Assembly: GCF_900142645.1 (NCBI RefSeq)
Contig: NZ_FRBP01000012.1
Location: forward strand, 62,001 to 126,000
Direction of reading: 5' to 3'
Origin: Eubacterium callanderi
GTDB lineage: Bacteria > Bacillota > Clostridia > Eubacteriales > Eubacteriaceae
DNA length: 64,000 nucleotides
Shown here: positions 43,466 to 53,103 of the stretch, piece by piece
Numbering within the stretch: position 1 is the first letter of the stretch
How the letters are laid out: every line of letters begins with the position of its first letter
Program-made: the position numbers and the translations under genes
The notes under the pieces: generated by a model
Seen by the model: only the letters and a program-made list of their open reading frames with translations
What the model was told of the DNA's origin: nothing
The model's database searches: none

Positions 43466-44461
43466 TCATTGCGCTTCCTGTCTGCTCCGTTCCTGCCAAT
43501 ACTGATCCATTCGGACGACGGATTTACGATACTCTGCCGGGCACATGCCCATAACGGATTGAAAAGCTGCTGCAAATTTACTCGGGTTTTCATAGCCTAC
43601 CCGGTTGGCAATGGAAACGACATTTTCATTGGTTTTCTGGAGCATAAGCGCAGCGGCGTTCATCCGGTATTCCTTCATATAGGCATAAATAGAGGTTCCA
43701 TAAACACCTTTGAAACAAAGCTTCATAGAGGTGAGCGGAAACTCAAAGCGTTCAGAGAGCTCTTTTAACGTGTAATGCCGCTCCAAATTGTCGGTCAAAA
43801 GCCGGACGATGGCTTTGACTTTTTCGACCTGTGTTTTGTAAAAATAAGGGCGCTCGGCACTCTTCTGGGCAACCTCCAGCGCATCCAAAAACAAAAGGAG
43901 TTCAAACACCTTGATCTTAAAATAGCTCATCCTCAAATGCTCAGGGACAGTGTAAAGCTCTGAAAAGATGTGCTCCACCCCTTCGCCTGCCCGCATGACA
44001 AAGGGGTGCTCATCCCCGCAGAATTTCTCTCGGATTTTTGCGAGGTCAACAGGAACCCCCTCCAGGACATGCGGCAGAACCTTCATGGCTTTTTCCATAT
44101 AAAAACCAACAGTGATGCCATGATAGTGCTTTAAGGGAAAGCTGAAATCACAGACGTGATGCTTTCGGTTATTCATCTGCAGATCTCCGGCTTCCAGGTA
44201 TATGAATTTATTTTTTACGATCTCCCACTCAATCCGTCCCTCCCGGCAGTGGTCGATGCAGAACAAGTCTACATCAGGCTTGAACTCTGAAAAGCATTTT
44301 TCCATATGAAAATCATTATAAAGGAGATAAACCCCCGGGAATACATCGTAGGCAGTCATCACCCCTTCGCCGCTGTCCTCATTTACCTGGTAAACCGTAC
44401 AGCTTTCATCTTTACAGATCAGCGAAACGTTTGGGCCCATTGCTTCCCGGTCAAAATGCAT
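43466..44461 (-). CDS. AraC family transcriptional regulator
   Basis: About 331 residues from the ATG at 44461 (AAGGAGG upstream). The N-terminal sensor region (1-200) is of the PchR/YbtA-like length, with CIDHCREGRIEWE and LEAGDLQMNNR. The C-terminal AraC HTH pair contains LKELSERFEFPLTSMKLCFKGVYG and VSIANRVGYENPSKFAAAFQSVMGMCPAEYR. It sits between an ECF importer and an ABC pair and overlaps the ECF ATPase by 11 bases. This is the architecture of siderophore-responsive regulators, so it likely activates its own cluster. Confidence 0.85.
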   Translation of the reverse strand: MHFDREAMGPNVSLICKDESCTVYQVNEDSGEGVMTAYDVFPGVYLLYNDFHMEKCFSEFKPDVDLFCIDHCREGRIEWEIVKNKFIYLEAGDLQMNNRKHHVCDFSFPLKHYHGITVGFYMEKAMKVLPHVLEGVPVDLAKIREKFCGDEHPFVMRAGEGVEHIFSELYTVPEHLRMSYFKIKVFELLLFLDALEVAQKSAERPYFYKTQVEKVKAIVRLLTDNLERHYTLKELSERFEFPLTSMKLCFKGVYGTSIYAYMKEYRMNAAALMLQKTNENVVSIANRVGYENPSKFAAAFQSVMGMCPAEYRKSVVRMDQYWQERSRQEAQ

Positions 44462-45950
44462 AGTGTCTGCCTCCTTCCCCGTCCTCACTGGTTTTTAAAA
44501 AGAAAGAGAGCATCCTGTCCCTCCCTGCTGCGCTAAGGGGGTAATTTCCCACCAGCCTGCCTTGGTCGATATGAAGGATATGCGTACAGCAGGACAGGAT
44601 AAACTCAGGGTCATGGGTGACAACAAAGACTGTTTTGCCCTGCTCTGAAAGGCCGCGTATATTGCTGGATACCTCACGCATATGCCGAAGATCCAGCCCG
44701 CTGGTCGGTTCATCAAAAACAATAATCTCCCGCTGTGAGGCGATGGCTGAAGCCACCGCGACACGCTGCTTCTGTCCGCCCGACAACGCCATAGGGTGCT
44801 TTTCCTTATAGACCAGCAGGTCGAGGGATTCCAGGATGGAAGCTGCCCGTTCCGGTGCCTCCTGCTTCATAGAGAGCAGCACCTCGTCCAGCACGCTCTC
44901 AGTAAAAAGCTGGTGGTTGACATCCTGCATAACCATATAGCAGGCCGACAGCCGTTTTTTAGATTTAAGCGCTGTACCTTTATAGCGTACAATCCCTTTA
45001 TCTTTTTTCTGCAGGCCGCAAAGACTCCGCGCAAAGGTGGACTTACCCGCGCCGTTATGGCCGATGATACCGATAACGCCACGCTCTGGCACATCGGCCT
45101 GTCCGATGGACAGCGCCGGCGGACAATGGGGATAGGCAAACTGAAACCGCTCAAGCCGCATGGTCTTCTCGTCGCTGAGTCCGGCCACCTTTATTTCTGA
45201 AAGACCAGACATGGAAAGTGCCCTCAGACCCATCTCCTCCGGTCTGCTGTTCGGCAGCCTGTAAAATTCCCGACCGGTGTAGGTCTTGTCAATCCGGCCT
45301 TTTTTCATACAGACCACCCTGTCCGCCAGGCCCTCCAGATAATACAATCGGTGCTCTGCCACCACAATGGTCTTTCCCTGCGCTTTCCACCGGCGGATGA
45401 CTCTTCTCAACTCCTTTATGGCAGCAGTATCCAAATTGGATGAGGGCTCATCCAAAACCATGACCTCCGGGTACAGCGCCGCCACAGACCCGCAGGCAAT
45501 CTTCTGCTTTTCGCCGCCTGAAAGCTTAAAAATATTCCTGCCACAAAGCGAATTAAGCCCAAAGGCTTCGGTGGTGTTTTTCAGCCGTCTGTATATCTCA
45601 TCCTCTGGCAAGCCCAGATTTTCACAGCCAAAGACCAGCTCGCTAGTGGTATCCACATTAAAAAACTGCGACCGGGGATTCTGGAACACAGACCCGACCA
45701 TTTTTGCTGTTTCGTACAAAGGCGCACTCCTTACATCCAGGCCGTTAACCACGACACTGCCTGACAGGACACCCTCGTAGTAATGCGGGATTAAGCCGTT
45801 GATCAGCCGGGTCACGGTTGTTTTGCCGCATCCCGATTCACCACACAATAAAATGATTTCACCATCGGCGATGGTAAGATTGAGACTGTCCAAATCAACC
45901 TCTTTTTTGTCCCGCCCGTAAGAAAAACATACGTCTTCAAATATAATCAT
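44451..45950 (-). CDS. Energy-coupling factor ATPase with two fused ABC domains
   Basis: About 499 residues from the ATG at 45950. The first ABC domain has GESGCGKTT and KLSGGEKQKIACGSVAAL, Walker B VMVLDEPSSNLD. The second has GHNGAGKST, LSGGQKQRVAVASAIA and EIIVFDEPTSGLD. Group II ECF systems often carry such fused A-A' subunits. It works with the T component and the MptD-type S component upstream. The start follows GAGGTG closely and lies 7 bases after the T-component stop. Confidence 0.85.
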   Translation of the reverse strand: MIIFEDVCFSYGRDKKEVDLDSLNLTIADGEIILLCGESGCGKTTVTRLINGLIPHYYEGVLSGSVVVNGLDVRSAPLYETAKMVGSVFQNPRSQFFNVDTTSELVFGCENLGLPEDEIYRRLKNTTEAFGLNSLCGRNIFKLSGGEKQKIACGSVAALYPEVMVLDEPSSNLDTAAIKELRRVIRRWKAQGKTIVVAEHRLYYLEGLADRVVCMKKGRIDKTYTGREFYRLPNSRPEEMGLRALSMSGLSEIKVAGLSDEKTMRLERFQFAYPHCPPALSIGQADVPERGVIGIIGHNGAGKSTFARSLCGLQKKDKGIVRYKGTALKSKKRLSACYMVMQDVNHQLFTESVLDEVLLSMKQEAPERAASILESLDLLVYKEKHPMALSGGQKQRVAVASAIASQREIIVFDEPTSGLDLRHMREVSSNIRGLSEQGKTVFVVTHDPEFILSCCTHILHIDQGRLVGNYPLSAAGRDRMLSFFLKTSEDGEGGRHYAF

Positions 45951-45957
45951 ACTCACC

Positions 45958-46692
45958 TCACAGAAGCGCAAATTTATTCAAAACAAATGCCGCCAGACTG
46001 CCAACGCACAGAACAATGGCCAGAATATCGGCCAGCCGGAAACCAATCCGGCAAATATTTGTCCGCGGCACAGGTGCGCCTAGTCCCCTTGTCAGAGCGG
46101 CTGCCGAAAGCTCCTCTCCAATCTTCACACAAGACATCATAAGAGGCACCAGACGGTATTCAAGCATGGCGCCTGCCTTGCCGCCGCCAAAGCGGATACC
46201 CCGCATCCGCATAGCGTCTCCGATGGCTCCGTACTCTTCCCGGACTGTTGGGAAAAAGCGAAACATAACCGACATTGGGATGGATAATTTCGGGGTAACG
46301 CGCATCCGGGCCATAGCTGCCATAAAGGCGCTGACCGTGGTGGTATTTACCAGGAAATACCCCATCATGATCCCGGGCATAAACCGGGCAAACAGGCCGC
46401 AGGTTGCAACGATGATAAAATTCAAAAAACCTGTGGTGACAGGCACCAAAAACAGTTCGCCACAGAAAGCCGCCGTGTAAGTTGCTAAATACACAAAAGC
46501 CGCCCCCCGCTTTTTTGAGGCCAGCAGCAGCATAAAGGGAACCAGTGTGAGGGCCGGCTTGACAAAATTCATGACACCACCATTCCCCCCACCGATGACA
46601 ACCGTGGAAACAGTGACAACCAGAAGCATTTTTGTCCTTGGATCAAACGACAGACCGCCAGACACATCCGCGTTGGTACACGCCTTTGCCAT
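45958..46692 (-). CDS. ECF transporter transmembrane (T) component
   Basis: A 244-residue membrane protein with about five helices. Conserved coupling motifs include MFRFFPTVREEYGAIGDAMRMRG (an Ala/Arg-rich coupling helix) and SAAALTRGLGAP. It connects the ATPases to the substrate-binding S component. The ATG overlaps the S-component stop (TGATG). FDPRTKMLLV near the N-terminus is typical. Confidence 0.85.
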   Translation of the reverse strand: MAKACTNADVSGGLSFDPRTKMLLVVTVSTVVIGGGNGGVMNFVKPALTLVPFMLLLASKKRGAAFVYLATYTAAFCGELFLVPVTTGFLNFIIVATCGLFARFMPGIMMGYFLVNTTTVSAFMAAMARMRVTPKLSIPMSVMFRFFPTVREEYGAIGDAMRMRGIRFGGGKAGAMLEYRLVPLMMSCVKIGEELSAAALTRGLGAPVPRTNICRIGFRLADILAIVLCVGSLAAFVLNKFALL

Positions 46693-47273
46693 CAGACAAT
46701 CCCTGCTTTCATAAAGTGCTTTTTAAGCACTGCCTTGCCCAGCAGAGCCCCTAAAATACCGGAGATAAAGCAGGCGGCCAGAAGCGGCAGAAGACTCCAG
46801 TCGGGAATGTAGGCCATGAGCGTGTTGGCATACTCCTGGCCATATCCAGAAACCAGCATATCAAAATAGCTTCCCCGGTTGACTACAATGGGAATGTAAT
46901 TGCCGATAAGCCACATGGAAAATACACCGTAGCTTAAAACACCCTTTCTGGAACTGGTGTAATCACCGGATTTTAGTACCAGTTCTGCCAGCAGACCGCT
47001 GACCGGCGCGGTAATCAACGCCCACATACCCATGCCCATCAGACACATGATAATACCGATGATGGCAGCCATGATAAGCACCATCCCAAACTTTCTAACC
47101 CTTGTCAAAAACAGCATGAAGGGTATCCCGCCCACAAAGGGAACGATCACGGAGAGCAACGGTACAAAAATGGGAATATAGCCAATCATAGCTACACCCA
47201 TGCAGATAACCAAAAGAATGGCGGTGAAAATGCCCACATTAATCAGGTCCTTTGCCTGAAGCTTATTATTCAT
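46692..47273 (-). CDS. MptD-family ECF substrate-binding (S) component
   Basis: A 193-residue integral membrane protein with about six helices and a short cytoplasmic N-terminus (MNNKLQAKDLINVGIFTAI, with the Ala/Ile-rich helix that docks on the T component). It matches the MptD/Trep_Strep type of putative S components. The ligand of this family is unproven; its association here with an AraC regulator and exporter-fold ABC pair suggests a metal chelate or cofactor. AGGAGG precedes the ATG and it heads the operon. Confidence 0.75.
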   Translation of the reverse strand: MNNKLQAKDLINVGIFTAILLVICMGVAMIGYIPIFVPLLSVIVPFVGGIPFMLFLTRVRKFGMVLIMAAIIGIIMCLMGMGMWALITAPVSGLLAELVLKSGDYTSSRKGVLSYGVFSMWLIGNYIPIVVNRGSYFDMLVSGYGQEYANTLMAYIPDWSLLPLLAACFISGILGALLGKAVLKKHFMKAGIV

Positions 47274-47287
47274 ATAAATTTCCTCCT

Positions 47288-47314
47288 GTTTTAGTTAGTT
47301 CTATCTAACTACGA
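47288..47314. promoter_or_regulatory. Short inverted repeat upstream of the ECF operon
   Basis: GTTAG-TTCTAT-CTAAC with flanking TTAGTTAG and TATCTAAC, about 20 bases before the ECF S-component start. It could be an operator for the cluster's AraC regulator. Confidence 0.4.
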
Positions 47315-47324
47315 TTTTTTAAAG

Positions 47325-47353
47325 AAGGACTCCATGATCTCGGAGTCCTTTCA
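47325..47353 (-). terminator. Terminator after the second ABC pair
   Basis: AAGGACTC (47325 on) pairs with GGAGTCCTT around CATGATCTC. On the minus strand it is followed by CTTTAAAAAATCG. It separates the ABC pair (47488-51137) from the ECF operon. Confidence 0.7.
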
Positions 47354-47487
47354 TAAGCATATTAAGTGTAGCATAACCCTTTGTCTCTCGTCTGCTCCAT
47401 CCGGACAAAATAAATCTATTCAGACAGAAAAACCGTCTAAACGGTTTATTCTCCGTCTTTTAGGAGCAATTAGGCTTTTCTCTGAAC

Positions 47488-49374
47488 TCAGGCTGCCTCC
47501 TCGGCAAAGTTTCCAGTATAGAGCTCATAATACTTCCCCTCCTCGGCGATAAGCTCATCGTGGGTACCTCGCTCAATAATGCGGCCGTTTTCCAGCACCA
47601 TGATACAGTCTGCATTGCGGACAGTGGAGAGGCGGTGAGCGATAACAAAGGTGGTTCTGCCCTTCATCAGGCGGTCCATTCCCTCCTGCACCATGACTTC
47701 GGTACGGGTGTCGATGGAGCTGGTAGCCTCGTCCAGAATGAGAACCGGCGGGTCGGCAACCGCAGCTCTTGCTATGGACAGAAGCTGTCTTTGTCCCTGG
47801 CTCAGGCTGCCGCCGTCGCCAGTGAGCATGGTCTGGTAGCCATCCGGCAGCCGGCTGATAAAACCGTCGGCATTGGCCAATTTCGCAGCAGCGATACAGT
47901 CCTCATCGGTGGCATCCAGCCGTCCAAAGCGGATATTGTCCATGACAGTGCCTGTAAAAAGATGCGTATCCTGCAGAACAATGCCCAGTGAGCGCCGTAA
48001 ATCGGCCTTTTTAATCTTATTGATGTTAATGCCGTCATAGCGTATTTTCCCGTCCTGTATATCGTAGAAGCGGTTGATCAGATTGGTGATGGTCGTCTTT
48101 CCTGCACCAGTGCTGCCCACAAAGGCAATCTTTTGCCCAGGTTTGGCAAAAAGCCTTATGTCATGCAGTACCATATGGATATCGTCGTAGCCAAAATCGA
48201 CGCCGTTAAAGGTAACCTCCCCTTCCAGCCGTTTGTAGGTAACAGTACCTTCTGCCCTGTGTGGGTGCTTCCACGCCCAGAGGCCTGTACGCTCTGTACT
48301 CTCGCAAAGGGAGCCGTCCGGCTGCTCCACTGCATTGACCAGCTGGACATAGCCTGCATCAGACTCGGGCTTTTCCTCCAGAAGGTTGAAGATACGGTCA
48401 GCCCCTGCCAGAGCCATGACAATGCTGTTAAGCTGCTGGCTGACCTGGGTGATGGGCTGGGTAAAGCTTTTGTTCAACGTGAGAAAAGACACCAGTGTTC
48501 CCAGAGTCAGGCTTACACTGCCACTCAGGGCCAGCACCGCACCCACAATGGCACACAGCACATAGCTGATATTACCGAGATTCGCGTTGACAGGCATGAG
48601 AATATTGGCAAACTTATTGGCGCTGTTGGCGCTCTCACGTAGACGGTTATTACGCTCCCTGAAGCCTTCCAGGCTTTTTTCTTCATGGCTGAAAACCTTG
48701 ACGACCTTCTGACCGCTCATCATCTCCTCGATATAGCCGTTCACACTGCCCAGGTCCTTCTGCTGGGCCGCAAAATAAGCGCCTGATTTTCCGCCGAGCT
48801 TTGAAGTCGCGACCAGCATAACCACGGTCATGGCCAGTGTCACCAGTGTCAGAGGAATATCCAGAAACAGCATGCTCACAAAGGTGGTGGCAATACTGAT
48901 AATCGACTGGATAATCTGTGGAAGACTCTGGCTGATGAGTTGGCGGAGAGTATCGACATCGTTGGTGTAAACCGACATGATATCGCCGTGAGCGTGGGTG
49001 TCAAAATACTTGATAGGCAGCGACTCCATGTGGGTAAAAAGCTTGATTCTGAGCTTTTTAAGGGTACCCTGGCTCACATTGATCATGATGCGGTTATAGG
49101 CAAAGGCCAGCCCTACACCAATGAGGTACATACAGGCCAGACGGACAAGCGCTGTGGCCAGCGGGCCAAAATCGGGATTGGCAGCTCCGGTCAGGGGGAT
49201 AATATAATCGTCAATCAGAGTCTGCATAAACAGGGTTCCCTTAACGGTGATCAGAGTCGATCCGAAAATACATAAAAGCACTACCACTGTGGCTGCCTTG
49301 TAATTCTCGACAATCATTGTCAGAATACGGCCAAGCGCCTTTATGCTCAGACCGTCTTTTTTAATTTTGTTCAT
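47488..49374 (-). CDS. Multidrug-type ABC transporter, membrane + ATPase (LmrCD/YfiC-like subunit)
   Basis: A 628-residue half-transporter with six helices in about 20-330. An inserted loop after the membrane domain (about 345-390, SDAGYVQLVNAVEQPDGSL) is typical of the larger partner in heterodimeric exporters. The ATPase has GSTGAGKTT, SLSQGQRQLLSIARA, VLILDEATSSIDTRTE and IAHRLSTVRNADCI. The ATG overlaps the partner's TAA (TAATG). Export of a toxic compound or lipid is likely; LysR divergence suggests inducible control. Confidence 0.85.
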   Translation of the reverse strand: MNKIKKDGLSIKALGRILTMIVENYKAATVVVLLCIFGSTLITVKGTLFMQTLIDDYIIPLTGAANPDFGPLATALVRLACMYLIGVGLAFAYNRIMINVSQGTLKKLRIKLFTHMESLPIKYFDTHAHGDIMSVYTNDVDTLRQLISQSLPQIIQSIISIATTFVSMLFLDIPLTLVTLAMTVVMLVATSKLGGKSGAYFAAQQKDLGSVNGYIEEMMSGQKVVKVFSHEEKSLEGFRERNNRLRESANSANKFANILMPVNANLGNISYVLCAIVGAVLALSGSVSLTLGTLVSFLTLNKSFTQPITQVSQQLNSIVMALAGADRIFNLLEEKPESDAGYVQLVNAVEQPDGSLCESTERTGLWAWKHPHRAEGTVTYKRLEGEVTFNGVDFGYDDIHMVLHDIRLFAKPGQKIAFVGSTGAGKTTITNLINRFYDIQDGKIRYDGININKIKKADLRRSLGIVLQDTHLFTGTVMDNIRFGRLDATDEDCIAAAKLANADGFISRLPDGYQTMLTGDGGSLSQGQRQLLSIARAAVADPPVLILDEATSSIDTRTEVMVQEGMDRLMKGRTTFVIAHRLSTVRNADCIMVLENGRIIERGTHDELIAEEGKYYELYTGNFAEEAA

Positions 49375-51137
49375 TAGCTCACCGCCTCCATTTCCATACT
49401 GCCCTCATCAAAATCTCCGCCGCCGTTTAGCTGAGAGGCGTAAATTTCCTGATAGATGGCATTTGTTTTCAGCAGATTGTCAGGCGTATCAAATGCGTTG
49501 ACACGCCCCGCGTCCATCACCAGAACCCGGTCAGCATCCTCGACGCTGGAGATACGCTGGGCGATAATCAGCTTGGTCGTGCCTGGAATTTCGCTGATAA
49601 AGGCGCTCCGTATCCGGGCGTCTGTAGCGGTATCCACCGCACTGGTAGAGTCGTCCAGGATCAGTATTTTCGGCTTTTTCAGAAGCGCCCTCGCAATGCA
49701 GATACGCTGCTTCTGTCCTCCGGAAACATTGGTGCCGCCCTGATCAATAACCGTGTCATATTTGTCGGGCAGCTGCTCAATAAAAGTATCGGCGCAGGCC
49801 AGCCTGCAGGCGTGCTTACATTCCTCCAGCGTCGCCTGCTCATTGCCCCAGCGCAGATTGTCCAGAATTGTCCCTGAAAACAATACATTCTTCTGAAGCA
49901 CCACAGACACCTGATTTCTAAGAGTCTCCAGGTCATAATCCCGGACATTCCTGCCACCCACCAGCACCCTGCCATCCGTCACATCGTAGAGCCGGCTGAT
50001 GAGATTGACCAGACTCGACTTGCCGCTGCCTGTGCCCCCGATAATGCCAATGGTCTCACCGGCGCGGATGTGAAGGTCGATATCTGAGAGTGTTTCCTTA
50101 CCGCTTCCCTTTTTATAGGCAAAACAGACCTGTTCAAAATCAATGCTGCCATTTTCCACGGCTGTTACTGGGCGCGCCGAATCTTTGATATCGGCCTGTT
50201 CCTCCAGCACCTCGGTAATACGGCGGCAGCTGGCAAGGCTCATGGTCACCATCACAAAGATCATGGACAGCATCATCAGAGACATCATAATATTCATGAT
50301 ATAGCTGAACATAGCGGTCAGCTCGCCGGTTGTCAGACTGCCGACAACAATCATCTGAGCGCCAAGCCAGGAAATCCCAAGGATGCAGCCATAAATAACA
50401 AACATCATTACTGGGTTATTAAAGGCAAGGATGCCCTCTGCTTTAACAAAAAGCCGATACAGGTTAGTGGCTGCCCTGGTAAAGCGTGTATTTTCATAGT
50501 CCTCCCGGACATAGGCTTTGACCACCCGTATGGCAGATACATTTTCCTGGACGCTCTCGTTTAAGGCGTCATATTTTTTAAAAACCTGGTCAAAAATTTT
50601 AATGGTCTTTAAAATAATCAATGCCAGAGCCAGGCCGAGAACCACAATAGCTGCCACAAAGACCAGGCTCAGCCGGGTATTAATGAAAAAGCACATGACC
50701 ATGGCGCTGATGAGCATCAGCGGCGCGCGGGTACACATGCGAAGGATCATTTGAAAGGCGTTCTGCACATTGGTAACGTCTGTTGTAAGCCGCGTGACCA
50801 GCCCGGCCGTGCTGTACTTGTCGATGTTTGAGAAGGAGAAGCGCTGGATATTTTCATACATTCCCTCCCTCAGGTTGCAGGCCAGGCCTGAAGACGCGCT
50901 GGCCGCGTATTTGCCCGCCAGAATACCAAAGATCAGGCTTGCCATGGCCATGATCACCATGATCCCTCCGTAAAAATAAATCTGCTGTATGTTTCCAGCC
51001 TCAATACCCCGGTCGATGATGAGTGATATGACCAAAGGGATCAAAACCTCCATCACAACCTCCAGGGCTGTAAATAAGGGTGTCAGCAGCGAAGCCTTTT
51101 TATACTGCTTCACCTGCCCTAAAAGTGTTTTTACCAT
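49374..51137 (-). CDS. Multidrug-type ABC transporter, membrane + ATPase (partner subunit)
   Basis: A 587-residue half-transporter. The ATPase has GGTGSGKSS, VSGGQKQRICIARAL and ILILDDSTSAVDTATD: the Walker B glutamate is replaced by Asp (LDDSTSAVD). That is the degenerate catalytic site usual for one subunit of heterodimeric exporters such as BmrC/LmrC/TM287. AAAGGAAG precedes the ATG. It is first in the two-gene operon and divergent from a LysR gene 156 bases away. Confidence 0.85.
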   Translation of the reverse strand: MVKTLLGQVKQYKKASLLTPLFTALEVVMEVLIPLVISLIIDRGIEAGNIQQIYFYGGIMVIMAMASLIFGILAGKYAASASSGLACNLREGMYENIQRFSFSNIDKYSTAGLVTRLTTDVTNVQNAFQMILRMCTRAPLMLISAMVMCFFINTRLSLVFVAAIVVLGLALALIILKTIKIFDQVFKKYDALNESVQENVSAIRVVKAYVREDYENTRFTRAATNLYRLFVKAEGILAFNNPVMMFVIYGCILGISWLGAQMIVVGSLTTGELTAMFSYIMNIMMSLMMLSMIFVMVTMSLASCRRITEVLEEQADIKDSARPVTAVENGSIDFEQVCFAYKKGSGKETLSDIDLHIRAGETIGIIGGTGSGKSSLVNLISRLYDVTDGRVLVGGRNVRDYDLETLRNQVSVVLQKNVLFSGTILDNLRWGNEQATLEECKHACRLACADTFIEQLPDKYDTVIDQGGTNVSGGQKQRICIARALLKKPKILILDDSTSAVDTATDARIRSAFISEIPGTTKLIIAQRISSVEDADRVLVMDAGRVNAFDTPDNLLKTNAIYQEIYASQLNGGGDFDEGSMEMEAVS

Positions 51138-51292
51138 TTTTATCTTCCTTTCAAGGTTTGTTGTTTTTGCCTGTTATAGATAATATTAAACTACAAATTT
51201 TGTTGAAAGTGAATTCAAAAAATGTTATTATTAATTAAGAGTGTCAATTAATTAATAAATAAAATTTTTATCAATAAATCAAGGAGGCCCTT

Positions 51293-52177
51293 ATGAACAG
51301 CACACAGCTCGAATGCTTTATGCAGGTCGCAGAGAACCTGAACTTCGCACGGGCAGCGGAAGCGCTGCACATCACACAGCCCTCAGTCACCCACCAGATC
51401 CATACCCTCGAGGCAGAGCTGAACGTAAAGCTCTTTCACCGCACCACGCGCTCCGTATCCCTGACACAGGCCGGACTGAGTTTTTTTGCCGACGCCAAAA
51501 ACATCCTGTCCCTCATGAAAATATCAAAAATGCGGCTTCACGATGATAGCACAGACAAGCTCTCCTTTTTTGCCATGGGACTCCACAGCAAAATGGAGCT
51601 TTCCTTTCTTCCGGATATTATTAAGGAAATGAAGCGGCAGGTTCCACTGCTGCACCCCATTATCAAAATGGTTCCTTTCCACGCCCTTGCCAATCTCCTG
51701 ACCGATGAAACCATTGACGTCATGTTTGAATTTAAAAACGAAAAAACAGATAAGCTCCGTCTCAATTATGTCGAGCTGACCAAAGCGCCCATCGCCTGTG
51801 TCCTGCAAAAGGACCACCCCCTTGCCGGGCAGCCGTCTGTTACCCCGGCTGAGCTTAAAGATCTCAGCATTGTGCTCTGCCAACCGCCAGTGCCAGTATT
51901 CTCTGATATTTCGGCCTTTCAACAAAAGGAGGCATCCAATTTTTCACCGGCCAATTCCTATTTTTCTGAAAATATTGATGAGGCCTATACCCTCGTAAAG
52001 GCCGGACTAGGCTTCTCCCTTTTGCCCGACCTCATGCCAAGCCGTGACCCTGAGCTGGCCTACATTCCATACGACCCGTCCAACGAGGTTTCCTATGGCG
52101 TGTATTATAAGGGAAAGAAAAAAGACCCGCTGCTTAAGCTTTTTATTGAGCTTACAAAAAACACCTTTCTCCAATAA
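51293..52177 (+). CDS. LysR family transcriptional regulator
   Basis: A 294-residue LTTR. The N-terminal winged HTH reads MNSTQLECFMQVAENLNFARAAEALHITQPSVTHQIHTLEAEL. The substrate-binding domain (about 90-290) includes a two-lobed periplasmic-binding fold with LVKAGLGFSLLPDL. AAGGAGG precedes the ATG. Divergent orientation to the ABC pair marks that operon as the likely target. The shared 156-base gap is AT-rich, with an ATTAATTAATAAAT stretch. Confidence 0.85.
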   Translation: MNSTQLECFMQVAENLNFARAAEALHITQPSVTHQIHTLEAELNVKLFHRTTRSVSLTQAGLSFFADAKNILSLMKISKMRLHDDSTDKLSFFAMGLHSKMELSFLPDIIKEMKRQVPLLHPIIKMVPFHALANLLTDETIDVMFEFKNEKTDKLRLNYVELTKAPIACVLQKDHPLAGQPSVTPAELKDLSIVLCQPPVPVFSDISAFQQKEASNFSPANSYFSENIDEAYTLVKAGLGFSLLPDLMPSRDPELAYIPYDPSNEVSYGVYYKGKKKDPLLKLFIELTKNTFLQ

Positions 52178-52181
52178 CAAC

Positions 52182-52214
52182 AAAAACACCTGAGCATAAT
52201 GCTCAGGTGTTTTT
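52182..52214. terminator. Bidirectional terminator between LysR and the formate/nitrite channel
   Basis: AAAAACACCTGAGCAT (52182-52197) and ATGCTCAGGTGTTTTT (52199-52214) form a near-perfect hairpin serving both convergent genes. Confidence 0.9.
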
Positions 52215-52238
52215 AGAACGAGGGAGATAAACCCTATA

Positions 52239-53009
52239 CTATACTGTTTCCTTCTTTTTTGAAATAAAATAGTACGGAATCGCCACAAAGAGAATGCCGC
52301 CAACCATGTTGCCCAAGGTTACGACAATGAGATTGTATGCGTAGCCGCCAATAGTGACAGCCGCTTCCATGGGCGCAAGCAGGGAGATTGTCAGCAGGGT
52401 CATATTTGCAATGCTGTGCTCAAATCCTGTTGTGATAAAAGCAAAAAGGCACCAGAAAATCATGATAAGCTTCCCACTTTCCGATTTGCATTTAAAGCCG
52501 CACCACACTGCCAGGCAGACCAGCACATTACACAGAACCCCTCTCAGAAACAGGGGTACCAGAGGAAGGTTCATCTTAATCGCTGACGACGCTGCAATAA
52601 ACTCACCGACTGGGCCGGTCGCAAAGCCTGCTCCCCAGAAAACAAGGGCCAGGAGCACAGACCCTGCCAGATTGCCAAGCCAGCAGACGCCCCACAGCTT
52701 TAAGGTATCCGCCATGGTAACGGATTTCGACATAAGTCCTGCTGTCATGACCATATTGTTTCCTGTAAAAAGCTCTGCCCCCGCGATGACCACCAGGCTC
52801 AGGGCAACGCCAAAGGCTGCCCCCATGACAATCTTAACATAAGGTTCCCCGGTCAGCAGGCCGCCAATGGTAAAAATTAATAAAACACCAAATCCAATGA
52901 AGGCACCAGCCAGCATGGCTGCCACAAAATAGCCAAGGGGGTTCTTTTTCAGCAGCCCGGTTTTGGCCGCGGCTGCTTTCTGCACACTCATAAACTCTTC
53001 AAAAAACAT
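52239..53009 (-). CDS. Formate/nitrite transporter (FNT) family channel
   Basis: A 256-residue membrane protein with six helices. It carries the FNT landmarks AGAFIGFGVLLIFTIGG, AGAELFTGNNMVMT (the omega-loop/slit region), VLVCLAVWCGFKCKSESGKLIMIFWCLFAFITTGFEHSIANM (pore histidine in GFEHSIAN) and NMVGGILF. FocA-like channels exchange formate or nitrite/hydrosulfide anions. In an acetogen, formate is an intermediate of the Wood-Ljungdahl methyl branch, so formate is the likely substrate (inference). AGGAGG precedes the ATG; a terminator isolates it from the MttB operon upstream. Confidence 0.85.
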   Translation of the reverse strand: MFFEEFMSVQKAAAAKTGLLKKNPLGYFVAAMLAGAFIGFGVLLIFTIGGLLTGEPYVKIVMGAAFGVALSLVVIAGAELFTGNNMVMTAGLMSKSVTMADTLKLWGVCWLGNLAGSVLLALVFWGAGFATGPVGEFIAASSAIKMNLPLVPLFLRGVLCNVLVCLAVWCGFKCKSESGKLIMIFWCLFAFITTGFEHSIANMTLLTISLLAPMEAAVTIGGYAYNLIVVTLGNMVGGILFVAIPYYFISKKKETV

Positions 53010-53049
53010 CTGTTATCCTCCTAACGCTTTTGTGAAAATTATAACAAAG

Positions 53050-53083
53050 GCAAAAAAGAAGCGCCGTGACCATCGTCACGGCG
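53050..53083 (-). terminator. Intrinsic terminator after the downstream MttB gene
   Basis: GCGCCGTGAC (53060-53069) and GTCACGGCGC (53074-53083) form a perfect 10-bp stem around CATC. On the minus strand it is followed by TTCTTTTTTGCC. It ends the MttB-MFS-MFS-MttB transcript. Confidence 0.9.
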
Positions 53084-53103
53084 CAGGATTGCTTTGTTGA
53101 TTC

